Source: Bacteroidia bacterium (GTDB taxonomy: Bacteria > Bacteroidota > Bacteroidia > Chitinophagales > JAUHXS01). Taken from it: 64,000 nucleotides of DNA. Shown one piece after another: positions 52,826 through 63,600 of this stretch. Made by a program: the position numbers and the translations under genes. Positions within the stretch are counted from its first letter, which is position 1. Every line of letters begins with the position of its first letter. The stretch spans positions 270,661-334,660 of the forward strand of contig JAUHXS010000001.1 of the NCBI GenBank assembly GCA_030426955.1, read 5' to 3'. The notes beneath the pieces were generated by a model. It saw nothing but the letters and a program-made list of their open reading frames with translations. It was not told the origin of the DNA and ran no database searches.

Positions 52826-54178
52826 ATGAATAATTCATATTTGATAAAGAACGCAACGATCATTAATGAAGGCAAACAATTTGTATCTGATGTTTTGGTT
52901 AATGGTGGAATAATTGAAAAAATAGCTCCAAACATAAATACTCCTTCCAATAAAGCCATAAGAGAGGTATATGCAGATGGGAAATATCTAATTCCTGGTA
53001 TTATTGATGATCAGGTTCACTTTAGAGAACCTGGCTTCCCACACAAAGCAGATATTTATCATGAAGCAAAGGCAGGAGTAGCGGGTGGTGTAACAAGCTT
53101 CATGGAGATGCCTAATACAAAGCCTCCTGCTATCACACAGGAAAAACTGGAAGAAAAATACCAAATTGGAGCAAAAACCTCTTTGGCAAACTATTCCTTC
53201 TTTATGGGCGTATCAAATGATAATATCGATGAGGTATTGAAAACCGACCCTGCAAATGTTTGTGGTATCAAGATCTTTATGGGGTCTTCGACAGGAAATA
53301 TGTTGGTAGATAGTGAAAGGACTTTAGAAGCAATTTTTTCCAAGACACCTATGCTCATTGCTACACATTGTGAAGATGAGGCAACGGTAGAAGCCAACTT
53401 AGAAGCTTATATCAAAAAATATGGTGATGATATTCCCATCGAGTGCCATCCTGAAATAAGAAATGAGGAAGCTTGCATCAAATCTTCTTCTTTTGCTATT
53501 GAGCTGGCAAAAAAGCACCATACAAGATTGCATATACTACATATTTCAACTGCAGAAGAAACGAAACTTTTTGACAACTCTATTCCACTATCGAAAAAAC
53601 ATATTACGTCTGAGGTTTGCGTTCATCACTTGTGGTTTGACAAGTTTGATTATGATCTTCATGGCACGCAGATAAAATGCAACCCAGCCATAAAAGACTT
53701 CAAACACAAATATGCCTTGATGGAGGCACTATTGGATGACAGATTAGACATTATTGCTACAGATCATGCGCCTCACGCGTTATATGAAAAGCAAAACCCA
53801 TATACCAAAGCACCAGCGGGTGTTCCTTTACTACAACACTCTCTAAATGTTATGTTGACTTTTTACCATCAGGGAAAGATAACGTTAGAAAAGATAGTAG
53901 AAAAAATGTGTCATGCACCTGCTGAGTGCTTCAAAGTGAAAAACCGAGGATACATTAGAGAGGGATATCATGCTGATTTAGCTCTAGTAGACATCAATAA
54001 AGAATGGATCGTTGACAAGTCCAATGTTTACTATAAATGTAGCTGGTCTCCTTTTGAAACTTATATGTTTAAGGGAAAAGTAACCCATACTTTTGTTAAT
54101 GGCTTCCTAGCCTACCACAATGGCAACTTCTATGAAGAGCAAAAAGGAAGTCGATTGGAGTTTGATAAGAGTTTTTGA
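52826..54178 (+). CDS. pyrC: Dihydroorotase
   Basis: A 450-residue amidohydrolase of pyrimidine synthesis. The binuclear metal centre is marked by DDQVHFREPGFPHKAD, where Asp-Gln-Val-His replaces the commoner DxHxH start; the same form is familiar in Bacteroidota. The carbamylated lysine is in CGIKIFMGSSTGN, later ligands include ATHCEDEA and LHILHISTAEE, and the catalytic Asp is in IIATDHAPHAL. All needed ligands appear present. A hairpin after the stop probably ends transcription. Confidence 0.93.
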   Translation: MNNSYLIKNATIINEGKQFVSDVLVNGGIIEKIAPNINTPSNKAIREVYADGKYLIPGIIDDQVHFREPGFPHKADIYHEAKAGVAGGVTSFMEMPNTKPPAITQEKLEEKYQIGAKTSLANYSFFMGVSNDNIDEVLKTDPANVCGIKIFMGSSTGNMLVDSERTLEAIFSKTPMLIATHCEDEATVEANLEAYIKKYGDDIPIECHPEIRNEEACIKSSSFAIELAKKHHTRLHILHISTAEETKLFDNSIPLSKKHITSEVCVHHLWFDKFDYDLHGTQIKCNPAIKDFKHKYALMEALLDDRLDIIATDHAPHALYEKQNPYTKAPAGVPLLQHSLNVMLTFYHQGKITLEKIVEKMCHAPAECFKVKNRGYIREGYHADLALVDINKEWIVDKSNVYYKCSWSPFETYMFKGKVTHTFVNGFLAYHNGNFYEEQKGSRLEFDKSF

Positions 54179-54186
54179 TATACACT

Positions 54187-54228
54187 GTCTCTTCATAAAA
54201 TATATTTTTGTCCTATTTTATGGGAGAC
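54187..54228 (+). terminator. Hairpin after dihydroorotase
   Basis: GTCTC then ATAAAATA (54187-54202) pairs with TATTTTAT then GAGAC (54214-54228), with a small internal bulge and an 11-base loop containing a T run. It begins 9 bases after the stop codon. Confidence 0.55.
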
Positions 54229-54275
54229 TGAAAATGAATATATCGACTTTTAATTCTAGTTCGCTTCAAGAAATC

Positions 54276-54401
54276 TTAATTTTGCACGAACTGCTCTAAT
54301 TCACTAGCAATCTCTCTATTATCTGATAAGCGAGACCCCTCTCTGTCGCCAGCGTCCGCTGGTGACCTATTAGTCTTAAAATATTTTCCTGCTTCATTCA
54401 T
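54276..54401 (-). CDS. Short ORF in the repeat unit (copy D)
   Basis: A 41-codon ORF starting MNEAGKYFKTNRSPADAGDR, the same N-terminal frame as copy B, and ending IASELEQFVQN. The C-terminal half differs from copies B and C and reads like a helix. No toxin-antitoxin pair follows it here. It may be a solitary relic of the same unit or a real small protein; the evidence is only the shared frame. Confidence 0.3.
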   Translation of the reverse strand: MNEAGKYFKTNRSPADAGDREGSRLSDNREIASELEQFVQN

Positions 54402-54408
54402 TTTATTC

Positions 54409-54461
54409 CTCACAAGCACCGCTCCTCCTTTACTCCGTTACAGTAGACTGCTTGCGAGAGA
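54409..54461. repeat. 64-bp repeat family, shorter copy D
   Basis: A more diverged, 53-base copy (CTCACAAGCACCGCTCCTCC at the left, GCTTGCGAGAGA at the right) that lacks 11 bases of the centre. It stands 8 bases upstream of the copy D short ORF, the same spacing as in copies B and C. Confidence 0.75.
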
Positions 54462-54480
54462 CAGTAGTGATTTTGGTCTA

Positions 54481-56595
54481 CTACTTCACCAAAATAGCAA
54501 TCCTATCTTTTCCCTGATAGACAGCTACAAAGGCATCATTAACGGACTGTCTTGCTTTCAACCTCAACGCTTCGGCTTCATTCAATCTATCAAAATTCCC
54601 GATGAGGTATTTTGTATAGCCCGAGGTATTCTCTTTTTTGATTGTGCCTAAAGTTTTCTCCAAGTAATTGTATGAAGTTGGGCTAGCATATCTTAATGCC
54701 CCGACCTGAACTTTAAAACTCAGTCGTTCGCCTCTATAGTCTCCATATTTTTTTAGCAATTCATCATAAGTCATTCCTTCTCCTCTCATACTCGATCTTT
54801 CATATTTCTTAATAATATCAACAAGACTAAATTCATCGTCGCTAAAACTGGTCTCCACATCATCCTCATCAGTCAAATTTAAACCATCAGCATCAGCAGT
54901 CTTCAACTTATTTAACTTAGCTCTCTCTTCATCAATATATGCTTCAATATCCTCTTCATCCATCAAACCTAATGCTAAAGCATCCTGTCTTAGCTTCTTA
55001 TATAAAAACTCGTCGCTTAATGGATCAACATCTTCCTCATCCAGCAATGTCAGCTCTGACTCTGCTTGTTGAAGTTTCTTATAGAGGAAATCTTCTTCAA
55101 AAAAGCCCATATCGTCTTCCTCTTCTATCAAAGCAACTTCTGTTGCCATAGTTTCCAACTTTTCAAAATCAAAATTGTTGTCAAACTTAAAGCTGTAGAT
55201 ATCATCACAGCATGTTCCAGAGTTTTTTGAATACCCTCCGAGACGATTCGAAGAAAAGTAACCTCTCAGCCCTCCGTCTGATAAATAGAAATAGTAATCA
55301 TCTGCACTGCTATTCATAGGTTGCCCCAAGTTAAAAATCTTACCATCTTTTGTCTCGAAAGTAAATTTGGCAATAAAAATATCTAGTTCCCCAAGTCCTA
55401 TATGACCATTAGAGCTAAAATACAAGACACCTTTTCGATAGTCATAAAAAGGGCTAACTTCATCTTTTGCCGTATTAATCGAAGCGCCCATATTACTTGG
55501 TGTGCCTATATTTCCCGCAGAGTCTACCTTGCAAAACCAAATATCAAAACCACCTGAACCTCCTAGCCTATTGGAAGTATAAAATATCATTGCACCTTCC
55601 TTTTCGTCTTCAATGATCATAGGATGCTTAGAAGAAAAACCTGAAATATTGATCGGCTCATTCATTTTTATAGGAACACTCCATTTATCGCCTCCCTCCT
55701 TATTACTGTAATAGATATTACAGTTGTTTCCAGTTTCAATTTCCTCACAAATCGTGTAATATAGGCGTTTGCCGTCAGGTGAAAGTGATGGCGTGCCAAT
55801 ATTGGCTATATTTTCATTTGGGCTGATATTCACAAGCGCTCTCTCCCCCCATGAGCTGGAATCTTTCTCTATTGAAAAGATTCTGCTGACATAAACACTA
55901 TCAATTTCAATTTTTTCTTCGGATACCTCAGATAGGTTTTCTTTTTGCTTGGCATCTATAATGGTCGCACCTGTGAAGTATAAAGTATTTTTGTTGTAAT
56001 CGATTGCAGCAAAGTCAGATAGCTTCTCATTTACCCGATCCCCGACATTTTCTGAAGTTGCTTGTGGTGCTTTCATTTTTAACTCTTCCACTACTTCATA
56101 AGACTCCATCTCTTTCTTAGCTTCATCTAGATATGTTGTATTACTTCCTGAATAATTTTCCACAAAGTCCTCAAAAGCTTCTTTAGATTTTTCATAGTTC
56201 CCATCTGCTTTGAGCATTTTGGCATACCAAAAAGGTGCTAATTCATACTGGCTGGCATTAGGACTATTAACGACCTTGCCATAATACAATACAGCTGTTT
56301 TATACAGTCTTAACGCTCTATCAATTTCACCTAACTTATAATTAGCGGTAACATTCTCAGGATCTTCTTGCAAGGCTTTTTCGAAGTATTCAATAGCAGC
56401 ATAATAGTGCTTACCTCTATATAAGTCTTCTGCTAATCGAAGGTTTTCTTCTACCGTTCTACTTTTCTTAGGTGGTCTGTAACGCTTTTCAAATTGAGCA
56501 TAGACATTGCTAACGAAGACAATAGAAATCAAAATCACAAGCAACCTTAATTGTGCACTTCCTATCATCACTACTTTCTTGGCATTTTGTCTCAT
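54481..56595 (-). CDS. TPR/PD40 envelope protein with acidic repeats and SPOR-like C-terminus
   Basis: A 704-residue exported protein starting directly at the PorP stop (TAA then ATG). After the signal peptide come TPRs (about 45-170; AAIEYFEKALQEDPENVTAN), a PD40 propeller (about 185-470; GTPSLSPDGKRLYYTICEE, EVSPFYDYRKGVLYFSSNG), four acidic repeats of about 28 residues (486-597; LDEEDVDPLSDEFLYKKLRQ), and a SPOR-like end (625-704; LSFKVQVGALRYASP). Relatives partnering PorP/SprF usually end in an OmpA domain; none is seen. It probably links the surface cargo machinery to the periplasm. Confidence 0.85.
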   Translation of the reverse strand: MRQNAKKVVMIGSAQLRLLVILISIVFVSNVYAQFEKRYRPPKKSRTVEENLRLAEDLYRGKHYYAAIEYFEKALQEDPENVTANYKLGEIDRALRLYKTAVLYYGKVVNSPNASQYELAPFWYAKMLKADGNYEKSKEAFEDFVENYSGSNTTYLDEAKKEMESYEVVEELKMKAPQATSENVGDRVNEKLSDFAAIDYNKNTLYFTGATIIDAKQKENLSEVSEEKIEIDSVYVSRIFSIEKDSSSWGERALVNISPNENIANIGTPSLSPDGKRLYYTICEEIETGNNCNIYYSNKEGGDKWSVPIKMNEPINISGFSSKHPMIIEDEKEGAMIFYTSNRLGGSGGFDIWFCKVDSAGNIGTPSNMGASINTAKDEVSPFYDYRKGVLYFSSNGHIGLGELDIFIAKFTFETKDGKIFNLGQPMNSSADDYYFYLSDGGLRGYFSSNRLGGYSKNSGTCCDDIYSFKFDNNFDFEKLETMATEVALIEEEDDMGFFEEDFLYKKLQQAESELTLLDEEDVDPLSDEFLYKKLRQDALALGLMDEEDIEAYIDEERAKLNKLKTADADGLNLTDEDDVETSFSDDEFSLVDIIKKYERSSMRGEGMTYDELLKKYGDYRGERLSFKVQVGALRYASPTSYNYLEKTLGTIKKENTSGYTKYLIGNFDRLNEAEALRLKARQSVNDAFVAVYQGKDRIAILVK

Positions 56596-57636
56596 TTACA
56601 AACGCGGGCAAGGATTTGTAGATAAATTATCTATTTGTGTCTCAGATGATTTCACAAATAAGTACGTTAGCGTTATCTCTAAACCTCCTCGTAAATTAGT
56701 TACATTATTCAAGTCTGAAATGTTTAAATCATAACTAACCCCCAAATTTAAGTTTTTATAATCAATTCTTCCTGCTAGAATAAATGCATCTTTATTTCTA
56801 AACCATGCTCCTAGCGCCACCATTTTATATTCAGAAGAAGTTGACATATCATACTCAAAAGACCCTCCTAAGTTCAACTCTTTTCCCACACCCTGAAGCA
56901 TATAGATCATACTTGGAGTCAAATTAAACTTACCAAATATGCCTACTCGACCACCTGCATGCGCAACATACCTTCTTGAAAGTTTATTAGTGGCTCCAGT
57001 AATAAAAGATTGATTGGGTTCTGTAATATGAAAAACACTACCACCTGCAAACAAGCTATTATTTCCATTTAAATACTTATACCACATCAAGCCTGCCTGA
57101 AAATCTGGATAAGTAACGGCAGTATTGGAAATATTTTCTCCAATAGGTAATCCCTCATCATATCCAACAAAGTCTTGCCATTGAGAGGAAGTTTGAGCCT
57201 TGCTTAAGTCTATTGAATTTTGAACAACTCCACCTTGAAAGCCTAAGGCTAAGTAGTGATCGCCTTTTGCATTTAAAGACTTGTGATAAGATAAAGAAAA
57301 CATATAGCGTTGACCTGAATAATCCAAAGCACCTGTTTTGTCATTGACCATTGACAGTCCGATTCCTCCAAAGTCATTATTATCATTATCTCTCCAAATA
57401 GACATATCTGCAGAAGCACCGTACGAAATAAATGGATCGATACTTGCCCATTGGGTTCGGTAGATTGCTGCCAACCTTACATCTCCTGCCGACAAGCCCG
57501 TTAATGCAGGATTCAACGTCAAAGGCGAAGCGTAAAATTGTGAGAAATGAGGATCTAGTCCAAATATAGAATTTGAAACTAGAAACATGAATACGAAAGC
57601 AACTTTTAACTCTAAACTTTTAACTTTAAACCTCAT
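56596..57636 (-). CDS. T9SS membrane protein, PorP/SprF family
   Basis: A 346-residue outer-membrane barrel. After a signal peptide the family start is clear: DPHFSQFYASPLTLNPALTG, then RLAAIYRTQWASI. Later segments such as YPDFQAGLMWYKY and GGSFEYDMSTSSEYK are usual strands. PorP/SprF proteins dock type-B CTD cargo, most clearly SprB in gliding bacteria. The gene lies 2 bases after the giant type-B protein gene and abuts the PD40 gene, giving the common cargo-PorP-partner operon. Confidence 0.93.
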   Translation of the reverse strand: MRFKVKSLELKVAFVFMFLVSNSIFGLDPHFSQFYASPLTLNPALTGLSAGDVRLAAIYRTQWASIDPFISYGASADMSIWRDNDNNDFGGIGLSMVNDKTGALDYSGQRYMFSLSYHKSLNAKGDHYLALGFQGGVVQNSIDLSKAQTSSQWQDFVGYDEGLPIGENISNTAVTYPDFQAGLMWYKYLNGNNSLFAGGSVFHITEPNQSFITGATNKLSRRYVAHAGGRVGIFGKFNLTPSMIYMLQGVGKELNLGGSFEYDMSTSSEYKMVALGAWFRNKDAFILAGRIDYKNLNLGVSYDLNISDLNNVTNLRGGLEITLTYLFVKSSETQIDNLSTNPCPRL

Positions 57637-57638
57637 GA

Positions 57639-60600
57639 TTATCTAATCAATGTTATTGTCCCTTCTCCCATAATTTCTTCTCCACCAAATGTTACATACC
57701 TTAAGTAATAAGCATAAGTATCTGCATCTAATGGATCCCCTCCCATTGTACCATCCCAACATATACTTGGATCTGCAGTAATAAACACTTCATTACCCCA
57801 TTTATTAAACACTTTAAATTCCAACTCTTCTATTCCATAATTTTCTACACACAACTCATCGTTCACTCCATCTCCGTTAGGCGTAAATAGGTTTGGCACA
57901 AAAACTTCATACACATCTTGTACCGTAATCGTTATGGTATCATACCCATAACAACCATTGGAGTCTATCACTTCAAGTGAATATGTTACACTATCAAATA
58001 ATGGTATCGTAATAGGCGTTGGTATTTTGTCATCATCCAAATCACCTAAAGGAGACCAAGTATAAAACTCTCCGCTACGCGTTGTTCCATCCAACTGAAT
58101 TTCCGCACCGATTACGACCAACGTATCACCTGGTACAATATTCACATCAACTGCTGGATGAACAGTAACTGTTATAAATCCACTATCGCTTGGACACTGA
58201 TTACTTGATGCAATTACTCTATAAATAGTTGTGCTATCTGGACTCGCCATTGGATTGCCAATAGTTGAGTCAGACAACCCTCTTGATGGAGCCCATTGAT
58301 AACTTACGCCTCCTGTAACCGATAGTTGAACGGAGTCTCCGAAACATAATGCCGTATCAGAAATGGCTATACTAAAGCTTGGTATCACAAATACTTCTAC
58401 AGAGTCACTTGCCATACAACCATTCGTATCGACAACAACAACAGCATAAGTTCTCGTTGTATCACCTGTAACTGTCGGATTGGAATCTGTCGGGTTAGCA
58501 ATAAAGCCTCCTGTAGGTGTCCAATTATACACATAACTACCTGTTGTACCAGAAGCTGTAGGAGCTCCTCCTATCATTATATTATCTCCAATACAAATAG
58601 TATCATTCAACCCTGCATCTGCAATTGGAAGTGGGTTCACCATTAGAGTTACAGAGTCACTTGCCATACAACCTGCAACATCAGTAATTACAATCACATA
58701 TGTTGTATCAATTGGATTGACTTGTGGATTAGAATCTGTGTTTGGGTCAATAAATCCTGTATTTGGTGACCATAAGTAAGTATAAGGAGCAAAGCCTCCT
58801 GAAGAAACAGTTACTCCTCCCAAAGTAATGATATTATCCATACATACTGTAGTGTCAGAGCCAGCATCTGCCACAGGAGCAGACACACTTATAATAACGG
58901 AATCTGTTGCTGGACAACCAATACTATCCGTAATAAGCAATTGATAAGTGGTATTACTTGTAGGGAATACAAGTGGGTTAGCGATACTCGTATTATTAAT
59001 ACTATCAGCTGGAGACCATAGATAAGTATACCCCCCTAGCCCACCAGAAGCAGAAGGAGTTCCTCCAATGCTAACCACGTCACCATCACAAATGGTATCA
59101 TTTACTCCAGCATCTGCGACTGGATTTGAAACTTGAACGGTGATAGAGTCTACTGTAAAACAACCTCCAGCATCTGTTACCCTTACAAAATACTCTGTTG
59201 TAGCAAGAGGCTGTGCCGTAGGATTACTTATTGCAAAGTTATCTAATGAGAGTATTGGAGACCAAGCATATAGTATTGAGCCAAGACCACCTATGGCAGT
59301 TGGGCTACCCCCTATCATAACAGATTGATCTAAACATATTGCTGTATCATTTCCTGCATCAGCTAAAACTCCGTTTGAAACTCGAATTGTAATAATGTTG
59401 CTAGTATCACTTCGATTAATAAAGCAGTTTTCAGCTACTGTAAGGGCTAGCTCAATATTATCTCCATCAGTTAAGGTATCTGTGATATATGTCAGCCCAG
59501 TCGCACCAGTAATAGCAACTCCATTTAGTAACCATTGATAGTTTGGTGTAAAACCACTATCTGTAACAGTAGCAATAGAGAAAACAACCGTATCTCCAAT
59601 ACAAATGGTATCATTCACATCATTGCTCTGAATGGTAATAGATGGGTTCAGCGGATTAATATTAAATATTTCCATTGTATCTCTAGTAGCAGGACAAACG
59701 CCATTATCAATGCTCCACTCTAATTCTATATTATCAGGAGCAACTAGCCCACCTATTGTTGCGCTAGGTAGTGAAGCATTTACCAAGCTACCTGTGCCAC
59801 TTAATATCTGCCATAAGCCATTGCCTACTATTGGCGTGTTGCCATATAATACTAAATTCGTACCGTTACATAATACGGTATCTACTCCTGCATCTGCTAC
59901 TGTCGGTAAGTCTAATACGGATATCTCTATAGTATCTCTACTTACTGTACAAATGCCATTACTAATACTCCACTCTAATACTACGGTATCTCCTCTTACT
60001 AGTCCATCTAATTGACTTACTGGATCTAATGGATTCACAATGTTGCCTGCTCCACTTAACAGCATCCAGTTTCCTGCGCCTACTGTTGGGGTATTCGCAT
60101 ACAAGGTAATCATTGTATCACAAATGGTAGTGTCCTCTCCTGCGTCTGCTGCCGTTGGCAAGTCCAGTATTGTGATCGTTAAAGTATCTCTATTTGATGG
60201 ACATACACCACTAGATATTTCCCAACCTAATTCTACTGTATTGCCATAATTCATCTGATTTACTAAGCTCAATGGATCGGTATTCGCCACAATATTAGCG
60301 GTGCCACTTACTATACTCCACATTCCTATTCCAGTATCTGGATTTGTAGCATACAACGTCAAGAACGTGTCGCAAATAGTTGTATCTACCCCTACTACTG
60401 CTGCTGATGGCAATGTGTCTACCGTCATCTGAATTGCGGTACTTGTATCGCTTTGTACAATGAAGCAGTTTTCTGATACCGTCATTATCAATTGTACACT
60501 ATCGCCGTCTTTTAAGCTATCGGTTACATAATGTATGTTGGTCGCTCCTGTAATATTTACTCCGTTTAGCAACCATTGGTAGCTTGGGGTTAATCCACTA

Positions 60601-63600
60601 TCTACTGCGGTGGAAAGATTAAACGTTACGCTTGTACCTTCACAGATCGTATCGTTTGGACTTACAGATATCACTACATTAGGATCTAATGGATTGATGT
60701 TGTATATCGTCATGCTGTCTCTACTCGTTGGACAGATGCCATTGCTAATACTCCACTCTAAGCCAATCGTGTCTGGAAACAACAGTCCATTAATCGTCGT
60801 TGTTGGTTGTGACGAGTCTACTAAATTGCCACTGCCACTCAATATCTGCCATAAACCATTGCCTACTATTGGCGTGTTGCCATATAATACTAAATTTGTA
60901 CCGTTGCATAATACCGTGTCCACTCCTGCATCCGCTATTGTCGGCAACGTATCTACCGTAATTTGAATTGCGGTACTTGTATCGCTTTGTACAATGAAGC
61001 AGTTTTCTGATACCGTCATTATCAATTGTACACTATCACCGTCTTTTAAGCTATCGGTTACATAATGCATGTTGGTCGCTCCTGTAATATTTACTCCGTT
61101 TAGCAACCATTGATAGCTTGGACTTAGTCCGCTGTCTACGGCTGTCGACAAACTAAATGTTACACTTGTACCCTCACAAATCGTATCATTTGGACTGACA
61201 GATATGGTGACGTCTGGATTAAGTGGATTGATGTTATAAATCCTCATGCTATCTCTACTCACTGGACAAATACCATTGCTGATACTCCATTCTAAATCAA
61301 TCGTATCTGGAAATAATAAACTATTAACATTACTTGTTGGGGAAGTTGGGGCTACTAATGAGCCACTGCCACTCAATATCTGCCATAAACCATTGCCTAC
61401 TATTGGCGTGTTGCCATATAATACTAAATTCGTACCGTTACATAATACGGTATCTACTCCTGCATCTGCTACTGTTGGTAAGTCTAATACGGATATCTCT
61501 ATCGTATCTCTACTTACTGTACAAATACCATTACTAATGCTCCACTCTAATACTACGGTATCTCCTCTTACTAGTCCATCTAATTGGCTTGTTGGATCCA
61601 ATGGATTCACAATGTTGCCTGTTCCACTTAACAGCATCCAATTTCCTACGCCTACTGTTGGGGTATTCGCATATAAGGTAATCACCGTATCACAAATGGC
61701 AGTGTCCTCTCCTGCGTCTGCTGCCGTTGGCAAGTCCAGTATTGTGATCGTTAAAGTATCTCTATTTGATGGACAGATCATACCATTCGCTACACGCCAT
61801 TGCAACTCTACAGTATCGCCATAAGCCATCTCATTAACAAGACTAATTGGGTTAAGATCATTCACAACGTTTGCCATCCCACTTAAGACACTCCATCTTC
61901 CAGCACCTACAACTGGATTTGTAGCATACAACGTCAAGAACGTGTCGCAAATAGTTGTATCTACCCCTACTACTGCTGCTGATGGTAATGTGTCTACCGT
62001 CATCTGAATTGTGGTACTCGTATCGCTTTGTACAATGAAGCAATTTTCTGATACCGTCATTATCAATTGTACACTATCGCCGTCTTTTAAGCTATCGGTT
62101 ACATAATGTATGTTGGTCGCTCCTGTAATATTTACTCCGTTTAGCAACCATTGGTAGCTTGGGGTTAAACCACTATCTACTGCGGTAGAAAGACTAAACG
62201 TTACGCTTGTGCCTTCACAGATCGTATCGTTTGGACTTACAGATATCACTACATTAGGATCTAATGGATTGATATTGTATATCGTCATGCTGTCTCTACT
62301 CGTTGGACAGATGCCATTGCTAATACTCCACTCTAAGTCAATCGTGTCTGGAAACAACAGTCCATTAATCGTCGTTGTTGGTTGTGACGAGTCTACTAAA
62401 TTGCCACTGCCACTCAATATCTGCCATAGGCCATTACCCACTAGTGGCGTGTTGCCATATAATACTAAATTTGTACCGTTGCATAATACCGTGTCCACTC
62501 CTGCGCCTGCTATTGTTGGTAAACTATCTACTCTTACATTCACCGAATCAACACCGATACAGCCATTCGCATCAGTAACTTGAAGTTGGTATTCAGTAGT
62601 AGTAGTCGGGAAAGCTAACGGATTAAAGATTGTATCATTGCTTAATGAATCTGATGGAGCCCACTGATAACTATAAGGAGATGTTCCTCCACTTGAACCA
62701 AATAAACTTCCTATCAGAACTGTATCTCCAATACATAAGCTGTCATCAGCTCCGGCATCAGCAATTGGATTTGCATTTACAGTAATTTGGACACTATCCT
62801 GAGCTGAACAGAGATATGTATCTACTACTGTAAAAATGTAGCTAGTGGTTGAAGTCGGCCATGCCATTGTGAAAAAGCAAGTATCACAGTCTAAACTATC
62901 TGATGGCGTCCATTGAATACTATAAGGCATTGTTCCTCCAGCAACCGCAGCCAGTAAAGTTGTTGTATCTCCTAGGCATATTCCAGTATCATTAGTTAAT
63001 GACAAAGTTAAGCCAGGAAGAACAAGTATGTTGACCGTATCTGCATTGCTACACCCATTTGCATCGGTAATTGTGACAATATAATCAGTTGTATCTATAG
63101 GATAAGCCCAAGGGTTAGCTATTGTATCATTACTTAAAGAGTCTGTAGGCAACCATTGATAGCTGTAAGGCATTAATCCTGTTGATGCCGTTGAATTTAG
63201 TTGGATAGAATCTCCAGAACATATTGTGTCATCAACTCCTGCATTAGTATTAGGTCTATCATTTACAACAACATCAATAGTATCGATTGAAGCACAGCCA
63301 TTGCTATCCGCAACAGTGACTATGTAAGTTGTATCGAATAAAGCAACTACCCTTGGGTTTGCTACTGTATCCGCATCTACAAAGAATGTGTCTGGAGTCC
63401 ACTGGTAACTTAATATACCTATTGCAGAACTTCCTGTAGGAATGCCACCTAAGACAAGTGTATCTCCAATACAAATGCCAGTATCATTTCCAGCATCTAC
63501 CACAGGTGGTGTAGATGGTAATACTTCCGTCTGGTCAGTTGACATACATCCATTGGTATCGGTTACAGCTACTGTATAAAGACCAGGTGTATTTACCGTA

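Larger units (their letters stand above)
54179..54480. other. 302-base intergenic region with terminator, short ORF and repeat copy D
   Basis: From left to right the region holds the terminator-like hairpin of the dihydroorotase gene, the short ORF of copy D, a palindrome near 54349-54365 (CCAGCGTCCGCTGG), and repeat copy D. No further gene is supported. Confidence 0.7.

Noticed and set aside
60346-62525. Tandem DNA repeats as a mobile element
   Set aside because: They keep the reading frame of the surface protein, encode Ig-like modules, and have no terminal repeats or transposase. They are protein-domain duplications.
59140-62583. Several long plus-strand ORFs (up to 192 codons) opposite the giant surface protein
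   Set aside because: They mirror the repeats of the minus-strand gene, recur with them, and lack family motifs. They are shadows of low-complexity coding sequence.
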